From: Pseudomonadota bacterium
GTDB taxonomy: Bacteria > Pseudomonadota > Alphaproteobacteria > Rhizobiales > Devosiaceae
NCBI GenBank assembly: GCA_023428425.1
Contig: JAEYYP010000233.1
Span: 1 to 26,800 of the forward strand
Direction: 5' to 3'
Length of the DNA: 26,800 bases
Below the pieces are notes generated by a model, which worked only from the letters and a program-made list of their open reading frames with translations, was not told the origin of the DNA and searched no databases. The position numbers and the translations under genes are program-made. Positions within the stretch are counted from its first letter, which is position 1. Every line of letters starts with the position of its first letter. This document shows, one piece after another, positions 1-8,828 of this stretch.

Positions 1-577
1 CCCGCAGGCCATAGCCCTGCCCGTCCACCACTCCCGAGCCGCTGAACGAGAACGGCCCGCGCAGCGCCTCGAGCTTGAGCTGGCCGTTCACGTCGGATGC
101 GACATATGCATCGCCCGAGCGATTGTCGCTGATCCGGATTCGGCCGCCCTCTATCGTGGCGTTGGCGACCGAGATGTTCGACGTCGATACCGACTGCGGC
201 ATCGCAATACCGGCATCGATCGAACCGTCGGAGCCGACCTGGATTTCGAGTTCGGGCTGGCGCAGGTCCAGCTTCGTCAGCGTGTAGCGATCGCGGATGA
301 AGTCGATCAGCGAGAACTCGGCCTCCACCGAGGCTACCTTGAGCTTCGGCGCGTCCGCCGGACCGGCGCTGACGCCGGAGAACGCCAGCTTCGGCTGCGG
401 CAGCAGGGTGAACTGGATATCGCCCTCGATGCGCACCGGAGCGCCGACCACCTCGCTGGCGATGCCGGCCAGCCGGTCGCGGTAATCCCCCCATGCCACG
501 AACGACGGCACGACGAAGGCCGCCGCCAGCGCCAGGATGGCGAGGACGCCGACAACGATGTAGAGCCGGTTCAGCAC
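1..577 (-). CDS. AsmA-family protein, N-terminal part (3' end outside window)
   Basis: Reading the minus strand from GTG at 577 gives 192 codons that stay open to the window edge. The product starts with a short cytoplasmic end (VLNRLYIVVGVLAIL), one hydrophobic membrane anchor (about residues 4-24), then the AsmA-type start of the periplasmic part: FVAWGDYRDRLAGIASEVVG, a GAPVRIEGDIQFTLLPQPKL stretch, and a beta-rich region. AsmA proteins are inner-membrane-anchored periplasmic proteins of the bridge-like lipid-transfer group, linked to outer-membrane homeostasis. Another in-frame GTG lies 16 codons upstream, but it would put a polar extension before the anchor, so 577 is preferred; neither start has a strong ribosome site. 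The C-terminal bulk of the protein is not visible, so its size class cannot be judged. Confidence 0.8.
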   Translation of the reverse strand, partial: MLNRLYIVVGVLAILALAAAFVVPSFVAWGDYRDRLAGIASEVVGAPVRIEGDIQFTLLPQPKLAFSGVSAGPADAPKLKVASVEAEFSLIDFIRDRYTLTKLDLRQPELEIQVGSDGSIDAGIAMPQSVSTSNISVANATIEGGRIRISDNRSGDAYVASDVNGQLKLEALRGPFSFSGSGVVDGQGYGLR

Positions 578-694
578 GGGGGCGAGGGAATCTCCGTGAA
601 ACTCAACGTAGTGTAGGGAATGCTTCACCCGCCGTCACGGGTCGCGCTGGGATGAGCGACGGCGAGTGTGACCTTTGGGGTACAGATGCGACGA

Positions 695-717
695 GGCCGG
701 CCCCGACGGGACCGGCC
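695..717 (-). terminator. GC hairpin downstream of the phytase-like gene
   Basis: On the minus strand a 10-bp stem (695-704 with 708-717, one G-U pair) closes a 3-nt loop about 40 nt after the stop codon at 756. No clear T-run follows, so it may be an imperfect terminator or only an mRNA 3'-end stabiliser. Confidence 0.4.
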
Positions 718-755
718 CCAAGGCCGCACAAGCAGGCGACCTTTGTGCTGATGGG

Positions 756-2909
756 TTACTCGACCTTGAACGACCAGAAGAACGTCTCGCCCGAGCTGTC
801 GGCAACGCCGTCATTGTCGGTGATGACGAAGGCCGTGCCGTCGGCGGCGATGGCGAGGCTCTCGACCTTGTCGACCACGTAGCCGTTCTGGGCCTTCAGG
901 TCGGGGATCAGGTCGCGAACCGGTTCCTTGCTGACAACCGGAAGCTCTTCGCCCAGCTTCGCCGGAGCCATTTCGGACAGCGCAACGCGGTAGACCGACT
1001 TCAGAGCGGCCTTCCCGCCGATCTGGTTGTCCCGCTCGACGATGTAGACATGCTCGCCGTGGACCGTGATCTCGGAGAGGCCGACCCAGCCGCCTTCCGG
1101 CGCCGTCTCGAGCGGGTAGCGCACCGCGCCCCACTCCTTCTTGTCGAGATCGTAGGCGAGCAGCTTGACGAAGCCCTTCTCGTCATCGCCCCACTCGCGC
1201 TGCACCGCGACCCATAGCACATTGCCGACCTTGGCCACGCCCTCGGCACCGAAGCGGGTCTGCCCGGCCAGCAGCCCTACCGGGAAGCCAACCTCCTCGA
1301 CGATCTTGCCATCCGCATCGACATGGATCAGCGCATGCGGCACGAGCTTGGCGCTGTCGCCCTCGTTGGCGAGCCAGAAGCCGCCCTCGCCGTCCTGGGT
1401 GATGCCTTCGAGGTCGATCTTCTGCGCCGCATCGCCGCCACGGGTCACGATGGTCCGCTTCACGATGCGGGCCGGCTTCTGCGTGGCGTCGATCTCGTAG
1501 ATTGAGGGCTGGGCCGAAAGGAAGCTGTCGGAAACGGCGTAGAGCGTGCCCGGCTTGTCGGCATCCACCACCGCGCTCGAAAGCGCCGCCCAGCCGATCG
1601 GGTTGCCATCTGCGTCATCGCCCGAGACGATCTGCGGGTAGCTGGCCTCGGCGTCCGAGCGCTCGTAGATCATCACGTGCGAGCCGACGAGCCCGTCCTC
1701 GCGCAGGTCCACCTCGTTGGCGGTGACCAGCAGGTTACGCGACGGGATGGCCGCGATGCCTTCGGGCGAAATGCCCGAGGGCAGCGACTGCAGCAGTTCG
1801 GGCTCGGCGCCGGTGTCCTTGAGCACGGCGATCAGCGACGAGCGCTCCTCGGCGATGAAGAACAGCTTGTCCTCGCCGTAGGTGCCGGTCTCGGCGCCCT
1901 CGGGCTCGACGCCCTTCTTGTTGCGCGCATCGGGATAGTGGCCCATGCGCGCGGCTTCGCGTTCGATCCCGGCGCCGTTCTCGTAGAGCTCCTTGCCGGT
2001 CTTGTCGAAGATGGTGAAGCCGCGGGCGCCGCCATTCCAGTCGCCCTCATTGGCGACGAACAGGCGGTTGTCGTCCAGCCACTTGATGCCATCGGGCTCG
2101 CGCGGCACGTCTTCCATCTTGCCGGTGAACTTGAAGGCGCCGTCCTTCTTGGTGTCGATGCCCTCGAGCGTCGCCGACCCGGCCGAGAAGCTGTTGATCA
2201 CGGCACCGGTCTTGCCGTCGACGATCACGATGGCGTTGTTTTCCTGAAGCGTCACCGCGACCTCGTCGAGGCCGTTGATGGTGACGAATTCGGGCTCCGG
2301 ATCGGTCGGCTCGACGAGGCCATCGAGACCGGTCATCTCGACTTTCTTCAGGCTCGCCTCGTCCACCTTCCCGTCGGCCATGTTCAGCAGCACGAGGTAG
2401 CCGGCCGGTGCCTGCGGCAGGGCGGCGTCGTTGATATCCTCGTTGCGCTCGTTCTCGATGGCGATGGCGATGAGCGTGCTGGCGTCGTTGTGCGCGATCG
2501 AGTCGGGCTGGCCGCCCAGTTCGATGGTCTGCTGGATCGCCTTGGATTGGAGGTCGATCACCAGCAGCTGGCCCGACACATCGACGAAGTCCTTGCGGGT
2601 GTTGACCGCGGCCAGCACCTTGCCGCCGACGATGGTCACAGAAGTCGGCTCGCCCTCGAGCTTCATGTAGCCGGCCGCCTTGGGCGCCTTGGCGTCGGTG
2701 ATGTCGATGAAGCCGATGCCGCCGCCTGGGCTGTCCGAATAGACGAGCGTCATGCCGTCGTCCGAGGCTGCGATGATCTCGGCCGAAGTAGCGCCTTCGG
2801 TCACGTTGAGTTCGACAGGGAAGCTGGCGATGCGGCTGAACGATGGCGCGGCGAATGCCGAGGTGGCGAGGAGGCTGGCGGCAATGGCCAGCAGGATCGA
2901 TTTGTGCAC
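756..2909 (-). CDS. Secreted beta-propeller protein with C-terminal esterase-like/phytase-like domain
   Basis: 717 residues from a GTG at 2909, preceded by a purine-rich AGGGGG about 6 nt upstream. Residues 1-20 form a signal peptide (MHKSILLAIA..., cut after AFA), so the protein is periplasmic or secreted. Residues about 30-420 look like beta-propeller blades (LLVIDLQS, VIVDGKTGAVINSF, LFVANEGD). Residues about 430-717 match the style of the phytase-like, esterase-like family (Pfam Phytase-like), with DLEGITQDGEGGFWLANEGD at 499-518 and VESLAIAADGTAFVITDNDG at 682-701. Family members are predicted to release phosphate or hydrolyse esters outside the cytoplasm, but few are tested. The three-repeat Pho box 68 bp upstream supports expression under phosphate starvation. 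In-frame ATGs further upstream would extend the ORF through the Pho box and before the signal peptide, so they are rejected. Substrate unknown. Confidence 0.85.
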   Translation of the reverse strand: MHKSILLAIAASLLATSAFAAPSFSRIASFPVELNVTEGATSAEIIAASDDGMTLVYSDSPGGGIGFIDITDAKAPKAAGYMKLEGEPTSVTIVGGKVLAAVNTRKDFVDVSGQLLVIDLQSKAIQQTIELGGQPDSIAHNDASTLIAIAIENERNEDINDAALPQAPAGYLVLLNMADGKVDEASLKKVEMTGLDGLVEPTDPEPEFVTINGLDEVAVTLQENNAIVIVDGKTGAVINSFSAGSATLEGIDTKKDGAFKFTGKMEDVPREPDGIKWLDDNRLFVANEGDWNGGARGFTIFDKTGKELYENGAGIEREAARMGHYPDARNKKGVEPEGAETGTYGEDKLFFIAEERSSLIAVLKDTGAEPELLQSLPSGISPEGIAAIPSRNLLVTANEVDLREDGLVGSHVMIYERSDAEASYPQIVSGDDADGNPIGWAALSSAVVDADKPGTLYAVSDSFLSAQPSIYEIDATQKPARIVKRTIVTRGGDAAQKIDLEGITQDGEGGFWLANEGDSAKLVPHALIHVDADGKIVEEVGFPVGLLAGQTRFGAEGVAKVGNVLWVAVQREWGDDEKGFVKLLAYDLDKKEWGAVRYPLETAPEGGWVGLSEITVHGEHVYIVERDNQIGGKAALKSVYRVALSEMAPAKLGEELPVVSKEPVRDLIPDLKAQNGYVVDKVESLAIAADGTAFVITDNDGVADSSGETFFWSFKVE

Positions 2910-2976
2910 GGAGGCCCCCTTCAATGCGGACGCTTTGAAAACGGCCTTCCACCTAGGGGGAGCGCGCAACGACGAC

Positions 2977-3005
2977 ATGACAGCGGGATGACAGCTGTGT
3001 GACAG
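2977..3005 (-). promoter_or_regulatory. Pho box (three-unit PhoB-binding site)
   Basis: On the minus strand three 7-bp units, CTGTCAC, CTGTCAT and CTGTCAT, lie at 2999-3005, 2988-2994 and 2977-2983 with exact 11-bp periodicity (4-bp spacers). This is the classical PhoB direct repeat (CTGTCAT-N4-CTGTCAT), oriented toward the phytase-like gene and ending 68 bp before its GTG start. In PhoB-activated promoters the box replaces the -35 element; no strong -10 is obvious downstream. Confidence 0.8.
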
Positions 3006-3094
3006 CGCCGTTCCACGCCCCGGGTCGCATATACATCGACGCCGCCAGTACCTATATTGCGGCACGAGAACGAAACAGGATTCGTCAATCCCCG

Positions 3095-5500
3095 ATGTCG
3101 CAGCCGCAACGCCTCGAACGCCCCCCGGCGGGCTCGATCACCAGCCAGCTCGGCCGGGGTCGCGGCGATGCGCCGGACTACCTCAAGGGCCTTAACGAGG
3201 AGCAGCGCGACGCCGTGCTCTCGATCGACGGGCCGCTGCTCGTGCTGGCCGGCGCCGGCACCGGCAAGACCCGTGTCCTCACCACCCGCATCGCGCATAT
3301 CCTGCGTGAAAAGCGCGCTTGGCCGTCCGAAATCCTCGCCGTGACCTTCACCAACAAGGCCGCCCGCGAGATGAAGGAGCGCATCGGCCATCTCGTCGGT
3401 TCGGGCGTCGAGGGCATGCCGTGGCTCGGCACCTTCCATTCGATCGGCGCGCGCATGCTGCGCCGCCACGCCGAACTCGTCGGCCTGCGCTCCGATTTCA
3501 CCATCCTCGATACCGACGACCAGATCCGCCTGATCAAGCAGTTGCTGGAAGCCGCCAACATCGACGAAAAGCGCTGGCCCGCCCGCCAGTTCGCCGGAAT
3601 GATGGATGGCTGGAAGAACCAGGGCAAGCTGCCCAAGGACGTGCCGGCCTCCGAGCTGAGCTATTTCGCCAACGGCCGCGCCCGCAACCTCTACGACGAT
3701 TACCAGAAGCGCCTGCTCAGCCTGAACGCCGCCGATTTCGGCGACCTGCTGCTGCTCTGCATCAAGCTGTTCCGTGAGCACCCCGACGTTCTGGCCGAGT
3801 ATCACCGCCGCTTCAAGTACATGCTGGTCGACGAGTACCAGGACAGCAACGTGGCCCAGTACCTCTGGCTGCGCCTGCTCGCCCAGGGCAAGCCGGCGTC
3901 CGAGGCCAATCTCTGCGTCGTCGGCGACGACGACCAGTCGATCTACGGCTGGCGCGGCGCCGAGGTCGACAACATCCTCCGCTTCGAGAAGGATTTTCCG
4001 GGCGCCAAGGTGATCCGGCTCGAACGCAACTATCGCTCGACCTCGAACATCCTCGCCGCCGCCTCGCATCTCATCGCCCACAACGAGGGAAGGCTCGGAA
4101 AGACCCTGCACACCGATGTCGGTGCCGCGGGCGAGAAGCTCGGCGTTGTCTCGGTGTGGGATTCCGAGGAGGAAGCCCGCCAGATCGGCGAGGAGATCGA
4201 GCAGTTCCAGCGCAAGCAGGAGCCGCTGAACTCGATGGCGATACTCGTCCGCGCCTCGCACCAGATGCGCTCGCTCGAAGAGCGCTTCATCACGCTTGGC
4301 CTGAACTACCGCGTCATCGGCGGCCCCCGCTTCTACGAGCGCAAGGAAATCCGCGATGCCCTCGCCTACCTGCGCCTCGTCAACAATTTCAGCGACGACC
4401 TTGCCTTCGAGCGCATCATCAACACACCGAAGCGCGGGCTCGGCGACTCGACGCTGCAGATCCTGTTCGAAACTTCGCGCCGCCTCGGCGTACCGCTGGT
4501 CGAGGCCACCCGCGCCCTCATCGAGACCGAGGAACTGAAGCCCAAGCAGCGCAGCACGTTCCGCCAGTTTCTTCATCAACTGGATGACTGGGCCGAACGC
4601 TCGCGCCGCGCCCCTGTCGAGGCGTTCGCAGCCGATGACGACGAGCCGCGCGCCGCCTCGGGCCTCAAGCCTATCCATCACTCCGAACTGGCCGGCCAGA
4701 TCCTCGACGAGTCCGGCTACACCGAGATGTGGCAGAACGACAAATCGGCAGATGCCGCCGGACGCCTCGAAAACCTCAAGGAACTCGTCCGCTCGATGGA
4801 AGAGTTCGACACCCTCGGCGGTTTCCTCGAGCACGTCTCACTCGTCATGGATCGCGATACCGGCGAGGCCGAGGACGCGGTCTCGATCATGACCCTGCAC
4901 TCGGCCAAGGGGCTCGAGTTCGACACCGTCTTCCTCCCCGGCTGGGAAGAAGGCCTGTTCCCCTCCCAGCGCACGCTCGACGAAAGCGGCCGCGCCGGCC
5001 TCGAGGAGGAGCGCCGGCTGGCCTATGTCGGCCTCACCCGCGCCCGCAAGCGCCTGCGCGTCTACCTGGCGCAGAATCGCCGCATCAACGGCTTGTGGCA
5101 GTCGGCCATCCCCTCGCGCTTCGTCGACGAACTCCCCGCCCATGTGGTGGAAGTGACCGACAGCGGATCGGCCTATGGCGGCTATGGCTACGGCGGGCGC
5201 TCCTCGAGCCGCTTCGACAAGTCCGATGCCTTCGATTCCCTCTACGAGACCCCCGGCTGGCAGCGCGCCCGCTCGCAGGCGAAGGAGCGCAAGTCGGCCG
5301 GCCCGATGACCATCGACGGCGACCTCGTCGCCCGCTCGACCGATGACGGCCGCGGCTCGAAATACGCCGTCGGCGAACGCGTCTTCCACCTCAAGTTCGG
5401 CTACGGCACCATCAGCGGCATCGAAGGCAACAAGCTCTCGATCGACTTCGAGAAAGCCGGCCCCAAGAAAGTGCTCGAAAGCTTCGTTCAGAAGGGGTGA
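3095..5500 (+). CDS. uvrD: UvrD/PcrA/Rep-type superfamily 1A DNA helicase
   Basis: 801 residues from ATG 3095. It is a 3'-5' ATP-driven helicase of the UvrD/PcrA group, acting in nucleotide excision repair, mismatch repair and removal of proteins from DNA. All SF1A motifs are visible: Q motif LNEEQRDAV (33-41), Walker A AGAGTGKT (52-59), motif Ia TFTNKAAREMKER (84-96), Walker B VDEYQD (245-250), motif III GDDDQSIYGWRG (277-288), motif IV ERNYRS (310-315), motif V TLHSAKGLEFD (600-610), motif VI LAYVGLTRARKRL (642-654). After a Gly/Tyr/Ser linker (691-705) there is a Tudor-like tail (about 758-799, GERVFHLKFGYGTISGIEG), the RNA polymerase-binding module of this family. The ORF is open back to 2999, but that extension overlaps the Pho box and lacks family resemblance. 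A CTATAT hexamer at 3052-3057 could be a -10. It converges with the permease gene, leaving only 9 bp between the stops. Confidence 0.95.
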   Translation: MSQPQRLERPPAGSITSQLGRGRGDAPDYLKGLNEEQRDAVLSIDGPLLVLAGAGTGKTRVLTTRIAHILREKRAWPSEILAVTFTNKAAREMKERIGHLVGSGVEGMPWLGTFHSIGARMLRRHAELVGLRSDFTILDTDDQIRLIKQLLEAANIDEKRWPARQFAGMMDGWKNQGKLPKDVPASELSYFANGRARNLYDDYQKRLLSLNAADFGDLLLLCIKLFREHPDVLAEYHRRFKYMLVDEYQDSNVAQYLWLRLLAQGKPASEANLCVVGDDDQSIYGWRGAEVDNILRFEKDFPGAKVIRLERNYRSTSNILAAASHLIAHNEGRLGKTLHTDVGAAGEKLGVVSVWDSEEEARQIGEEIEQFQRKQEPLNSMAILVRASHQMRSLEERFITLGLNYRVIGGPRFYERKEIRDALAYLRLVNNFSDDLAFERIINTPKRGLGDSTLQILFETSRRLGVPLVEATRALIETEELKPKQRSTFRQFLHQLDDWAERSRRAPVEAFAADDDEPRAASGLKPIHHSELAGQILDESGYTEMWQNDKSADAAGRLENLKELVRSMEEFDTLGGFLEHVSLVMDRDTGEAEDAVSIMTLHSAKGLEFDTVFLPGWEEGLFPSQRTLDESGRAGLEEERRLAYVGLTRARKRLRVYLAQNRRINGLWQSAIPSRFVDELPAHVVEVTDSGSAYGGYGYGGRSSSRFDKSDAFDSLYETPGWQRARSQAKERKSAGPMTIDGDLVARSTDDGRGSKYAVGERVFHLKFGYGTISGIEGNKLSIDFEKAGPKKVLESFVQKG

Positions 5501-5509
5501 GCCCCATCA

Positions 5510-6457
5510 TCACGTCGGCGGGCTGACCTCGCCGGCTTTCCGCCGCTCCAGACCCAGTCGGTGCTCGCGGAAGATGATGAACAGCCCTGACCCGACCACG
5601 ATCACCGCGCCGATCAGCATCTCGACCGTCGGGATATCCTGGAACAGGAAGTAGCCCACCGCGATCGACAGGATCAGCGAGGCGTACTCGAACGGCGCGA
5701 CCACCGACATGTCCGCGTGCCGGTATGATTCCGTGAGGAGGATCTGCGCGATGCCGCCGAAGACGCCGGCGCCGATCAGCATGGCGAACTGCTCGGGGGT
5801 CGGCATCACCCAGCCGAACGGCAGCGTGCAGAGCCCGAAGATCGACGAGGTGATCGAGAAGTAGAGCACGATGGTGGCGCTGCGCTCGGTCTCGACCAGC
5901 CGCCGCACCAGCACCATGGCCGTGGCGGCGAAGAAGCACGAGATCAGCGCCACGATGGCGCCCAGCGTCGCGCCGCTGAGGTTGTCGACGCCGCCCGAGA
6001 ACACCGTCAGCCGCGGCCACATGATGATGATGACGCCAACCAGCCCCACCAGCACAGCGCTCCAGCGGTAGAGCCGCACCTGCTCGTGGTAGAACACGGC
6101 GCTGAGCATCACGATGAGCAGCGGCGTCGCGTACTGGATGGCGATGGTCTCGGGCAGCGGCAGCTGAGTCAGCGCGAAGAAGCCCGTCATCATGCCGCCG
6201 GTGCCGACGAGGCCGCGCCAGAGGTGGCCGAGCGGGTGCTTGGTCTGGAACCCGACGATCAGTTCGCGCCGGTAGATCAGGTAGACGAGAATCGGCACGA
6301 TGGCGAAGAACGAGCGGAAGAACACCAGCTGCCCCGACGGCACGCCCTCGGATGCCTTGAGCAGCGTCGCCATGGCGAGAAACACGCAGACCGAAGCCAG
6401 CTTGAAGGATATGCCCGTCATGGCGTTCTGACGGGGCATAGGCACTGGCATCGACAC
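5510..6457 (-). CDS. DMT-superfamily permease, two EamA domains
   Basis: 315 residues with about ten hydrophobic segments, arranged as two EamA halves (roughly 14-150 and 160-295), the usual build of 10-TMS drug/metabolite exporters. Typical features are FFRSFFAIVPILVYL in the first half, IAIQYATPLLIVMLSA, and in the second half VVAPFEYASLILSIAVGYFL followed by IGAVIVVGSGLFI. The protein sits in the inner membrane; the substrate cannot be read from sequence, as the family covers amino acids, nucleosides, S-adenosylmethionine and others. The GTG at 6457 has an AAGA about 7 nt upstream; ATGs at 6451 and 6439 are also possible, with no good ribosome site for any. It is divergent from the cardiolipin synthase gene; a small palindrome GCTAG-TGTC-CTAGC at 6499-6512 lies in the shared upstream region. 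Confidence 0.88.
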   Translation of the reverse strand: MSMPVPMPRQNAMTGISFKLASVCVFLAMATLLKASEGVPSGQLVFFRSFFAIVPILVYLIYRRELIVGFQTKHPLGHLWRGLVGTGGMMTGFFALTQLPLPETIAIQYATPLLIVMLSAVFYHEQVRLYRWSAVLVGLVGVIIIMWPRLTVFSGGVDNLSGATLGAIVALISCFFAATAMVLVRRLVETERSATIVLYFSITSSIFGLCTLPFGWVMPTPEQFAMLIGAGVFGGIAQILLTESYRHADMSVVAPFEYASLILSIAVGYFLFQDIPTVEMLIGAVIVVGSGLFIIFREHRLGLERRKAGEVSPPT

Positions 6458-6602
6458 GAGAGGTTCTTTCGGCGGCGGGAGTGACGCGGGATCCGATTGC
6501 TAGTGTCCTAGCGTTTGCCGGCGAGCGCAACACTTCTATCGGCGCATGGAACGCCTGAGCTGCGCTGGGAATTGCTGCGCCACTAGGCTAGCGTCAGGCC
6601 AA

Positions 6603-8042
6603 ATGCGCGACACGATCGTCACCATCATCGAGAACATCCCGCTGATCGCGGCGTTCCTGTTCGCCAACTATCTGCTGGCAGCAGTGTGCGCGGTGCGCGA
6701 GGTGCTGGCGAGCCGCACGAGCCAGGGGTCCATCGCCTGGCTTGTCTCGCTGGCCTTCCTGCCTTTCCCCACCGCCATCATCTACATGGTGTTCGGCTGG
6801 AAGCACTTCGACAGCTACGCCCAGACGCGCATGGAAGTCCGCGGCAGCCGCCTGATCCGCTCCGAAGAGCTGGCGGTCATCGATCGCGATACCGGCAAGG
6901 ACTGGCCGGTACAGCTGCGCGCCGCCGGGATGCCCTTCACTGCCGGCAATCGGACAGAGCTGCTGGTCGATGGCGACGCCACATTCGAATCGATCTTCGC
7001 GGGCATCGCCGAAGCCCGGCACTACATCTTCGTGCAGTTCTACATCATCCGGCACGACTCGCTCGGCCAGCGCCTCGCCGCCGCGCTGATGGAGCGCGCC
7101 CGGGCGGGCGTTGCGGTCTACGTGCTCTACGACGATGTCGGCAGCAACAGCATGAGCGAGGAGTTTCGCGAACGGCTGCGCGCCGAGGGCATCAAGATCT
7201 TCGGCTTCAACCACCGCCACCGCTGGCTCCGCGTCTTCGGCCCGATGCGCATCAACTGGCGCAACCACCGCAAGAATGTCGTCGTCGATGGCCGCGTCGG
7301 CTGGACCGGCGGCATCAATGTCGGCGTCGAGTATCTTGGGCAGGACCCGAAGTTCGGTCACTGGCGCGACACCCAGCTCAAGCTGGAGGGTCCCGCCGTC
7401 TCGTCGCTCTCGCTCATCTTCCAGGAGGATTGGCTCTGGGCCACCGGCGAGGTGCTGCAGGTCGAGCGCCCGTCGCCCATCGAGGAACCCGGCACCACCC
7501 CTGCCCTCGTCATGGCGACCGGTCCGGCCGACCGCTTCGAAGCCTGCGCCATCGCCTTTTCCGACATCATCGCCCAGGCCCGTCACCGGCTCTGGGTGGT
7601 CAGCCCCTATTTCGTGCCCGACACCGACATGCGCACCGCGCTCTACGCCGCCCACCTGCGCGGGGTAGATGTGCGCATCATGCTGCCCGAAAAGCCCGAT
7701 CACCTGCTGGTCTGGCTCGCCAGCAACGCCCATGCCGATGCCATGGTGCAGCACGGCATCAGCGTCTACCGCTACCATCGCGGCTTCCTGCACCAGAAGG
7801 TGCTGCTGATGGACGACAAGATGGCAAGCGTCGGCAGCGTGAATTTCGACAACCGCAGCTTCGCCATCAATTTCGAGATGACCGTGTGGATGCCCGACCC
7901 CAAGGTCGTCGCCGATGTCGAGGCGATGCTCCTGCGCGACTTCATCGACTGCCACGAGGTGACCCGCGACGATGTGCAACGGCGCGGCGTGGTACGGCGT
8001 TTCGTCGAGCAGGCCGCCAAGCTCCTCTCGCCAATCCTCTGA
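6603..8042 (+). CDS. cls: Cardiolipin synthase (phospholipase D superfamily)
   Basis: 479 residues from ATG 6603, with AGG 5 nt upstream. Two N-terminal membrane segments (about 9-30 and 43-64, with the PLDN-type signature region IAWLVSLAFLPFPTAIIYMVFG) precede two phospholipase D catalytic domains. The two HKD motifs are complete: H222-x-K224-x4-D229 (HRKNVVVDGRVGWTGG) and H397-x-K399-x4-D404 (HQKVLLMDDKMASVGSVNFD). The enzyme would condense phosphatidylglycerol, or PG with PE, into cardiolipin at the inner membrane. Length and layout fit ClsA-type enzymes (about 480 aa). The ORF is open to an ATG at 6546, but the added 19 residues precede the first membrane segment without family support. 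The following gene starts 5 bp after the stop, so the two are very likely co-transcribed. Confidence 0.93.
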   Translation: MRDTIVTIIENIPLIAAFLFANYLLAAVCAVREVLASRTSQGSIAWLVSLAFLPFPTAIIYMVFGWKHFDSYAQTRMEVRGSRLIRSEELAVIDRDTGKDWPVQLRAAGMPFTAGNRTELLVDGDATFESIFAGIAEARHYIFVQFYIIRHDSLGQRLAAALMERARAGVAVYVLYDDVGSNSMSEEFRERLRAEGIKIFGFNHRHRWLRVFGPMRINWRNHRKNVVVDGRVGWTGGINVGVEYLGQDPKFGHWRDTQLKLEGPAVSSLSLIFQEDWLWATGEVLQVERPSPIEEPGTTPALVMATGPADRFEACAIAFSDIIAQARHRLWVVSPYFVPDTDMRTALYAAHLRGVDVRIMLPEKPDHLLVWLASNAHADAMVQHGISVYRYHRGFLHQKVLLMDDKMASVGSVNFDNRSFAINFEMTVWMPDPKVVADVEAMLLRDFIDCHEVTRDDVQRRGVVRRFVEQAAKLLSPIL

Positions 8043-8047
8043 GAACA

Positions 8048-8761
8048 ATGATCAAAGTCGCGTCCTACAACATCCGCAAGTCGCTCGGCACCGATCGCCG
8101 CCGCTCCCCCGACCGCATCCTGAAAATCCTCGAGGAGCTCGACGCGGATGTGGTCGCCCTGCAGGAGGTGGATCGCCGCTTCGGTGAGCGCGTCACGACC
8201 ATCGACCCCGAGCTGATCGTCGACCACACCCGCTACATGCCCGTCCGCTTCGGCATCCGGCAGGAAAGCCTGGGCTGGCACGGCAACGTTCTGCTGGTGA
8301 AGAAGGGCGCCAAAGTGCTCGGCCAGCAGCGCCTCGACCTGCCCGCCTTCGAGCCGCGCGGGGCCGTGATGGCCGATGTCGAGCTTCCCGACGGCACCAT
8401 CCGCGTCGTCGGCATGCATCTGGGCCTCACCGGCGGCTACCGGGTCAGGCAGGCCAAAGCCGTGGTGGCCCATCTCGAAGAGCTCGAAGGACGGATGCCG
8501 ACCGTCATCATGGGCGACCTCAACCAGTGGAGCGAGGACGGCGGCTGCCTCGCGCAGTTTGCCATCCACCACAATGTCATCGCGCCGGGTCCCAGCTTCC
8601 ACGCCCGCGCCCCGATGCTGAAACTCGACCGCATCATCACCAGCCGCGACTTCCGCCTCGAGGCGACCGGCGTCCATACCACGGCCCTGGCCCGCACCGG
8701 CTCCGATCACCTGCCGGTCTGGGCTACGCTGGAACTGTCGGCCGCGATTGCCCCGGCTTAA
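8048..8761 (+). CDS. Endonuclease/exonuclease/phosphatase (EEP) family protein
   Basis: 237 residues starting 5 bp after the cardiolipin synthase stop. EEP-fold active-site motifs are all present: SYNIRKSLG with Asn8, ALQEVD with Glu40, GMHLGLTGG (122-130), GDLNQW (156-161) and the C-terminal SDHLPVWA (219-226). These bind Mg2+ and hydrolyse phosphodiester or phosphomonoester bonds in nucleic acids, inositol phosphates or phospholipids. There is no signal peptide or membrane segment, so it should be cytoplasmic. The pairing with a cardiolipin synthase resembles the E. coli ybhP-clsB neighbourhood, where YbhP is an EEP protein, so a role in lipid or lipid-headgroup turnover is plausible. Substrate is not known. 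Confidence 0.88.
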   Translation: MIKVASYNIRKSLGTDRRRSPDRILKILEELDADVVALQEVDRRFGERVTTIDPELIVDHTRYMPVRFGIRQESLGWHGNVLLVKKGAKVLGQQRLDLPAFEPRGAVMADVELPDGTIRVVGMHLGLTGGYRVRQAKAVVAHLEELEGRMPTVIMGDLNQWSEDGGCLAQFAIHHNVIAPGPSFHARAPMLKLDRIITSRDFRLEATGVHTTALARTGSDHLPVWATLELSAAIAPA

Positions 8762-8828
8762 CGCTGCCGCCGCCTGGCCATTGACTTCCTTACGCGCCCG
8801 CGCATGAAAGGCGCCAAAGGATGACACC

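Noticed and set aside
1677..3002. A 441-codon plus-strand ORF opposite the phytase-like gene
   Set aside because: The minus-strand gene has a signal peptide, ribosome site and domain motifs; the plus-strand product has none.
2999..3094. Upstream extension of uvrD to a GTG at 2999
   Set aside because: The extra 32 residues lack helicase-family character and the start would lie in the Pho box; ATG 3095 fits better.
2921..4834. A 637-codon minus-strand ORF opposite uvrD
   Set aside because: Covers unambiguous UvrD helicase motifs on the other strand and has low-complexity Leu/Ala/Asp/Glu composition of a mirrored frame.
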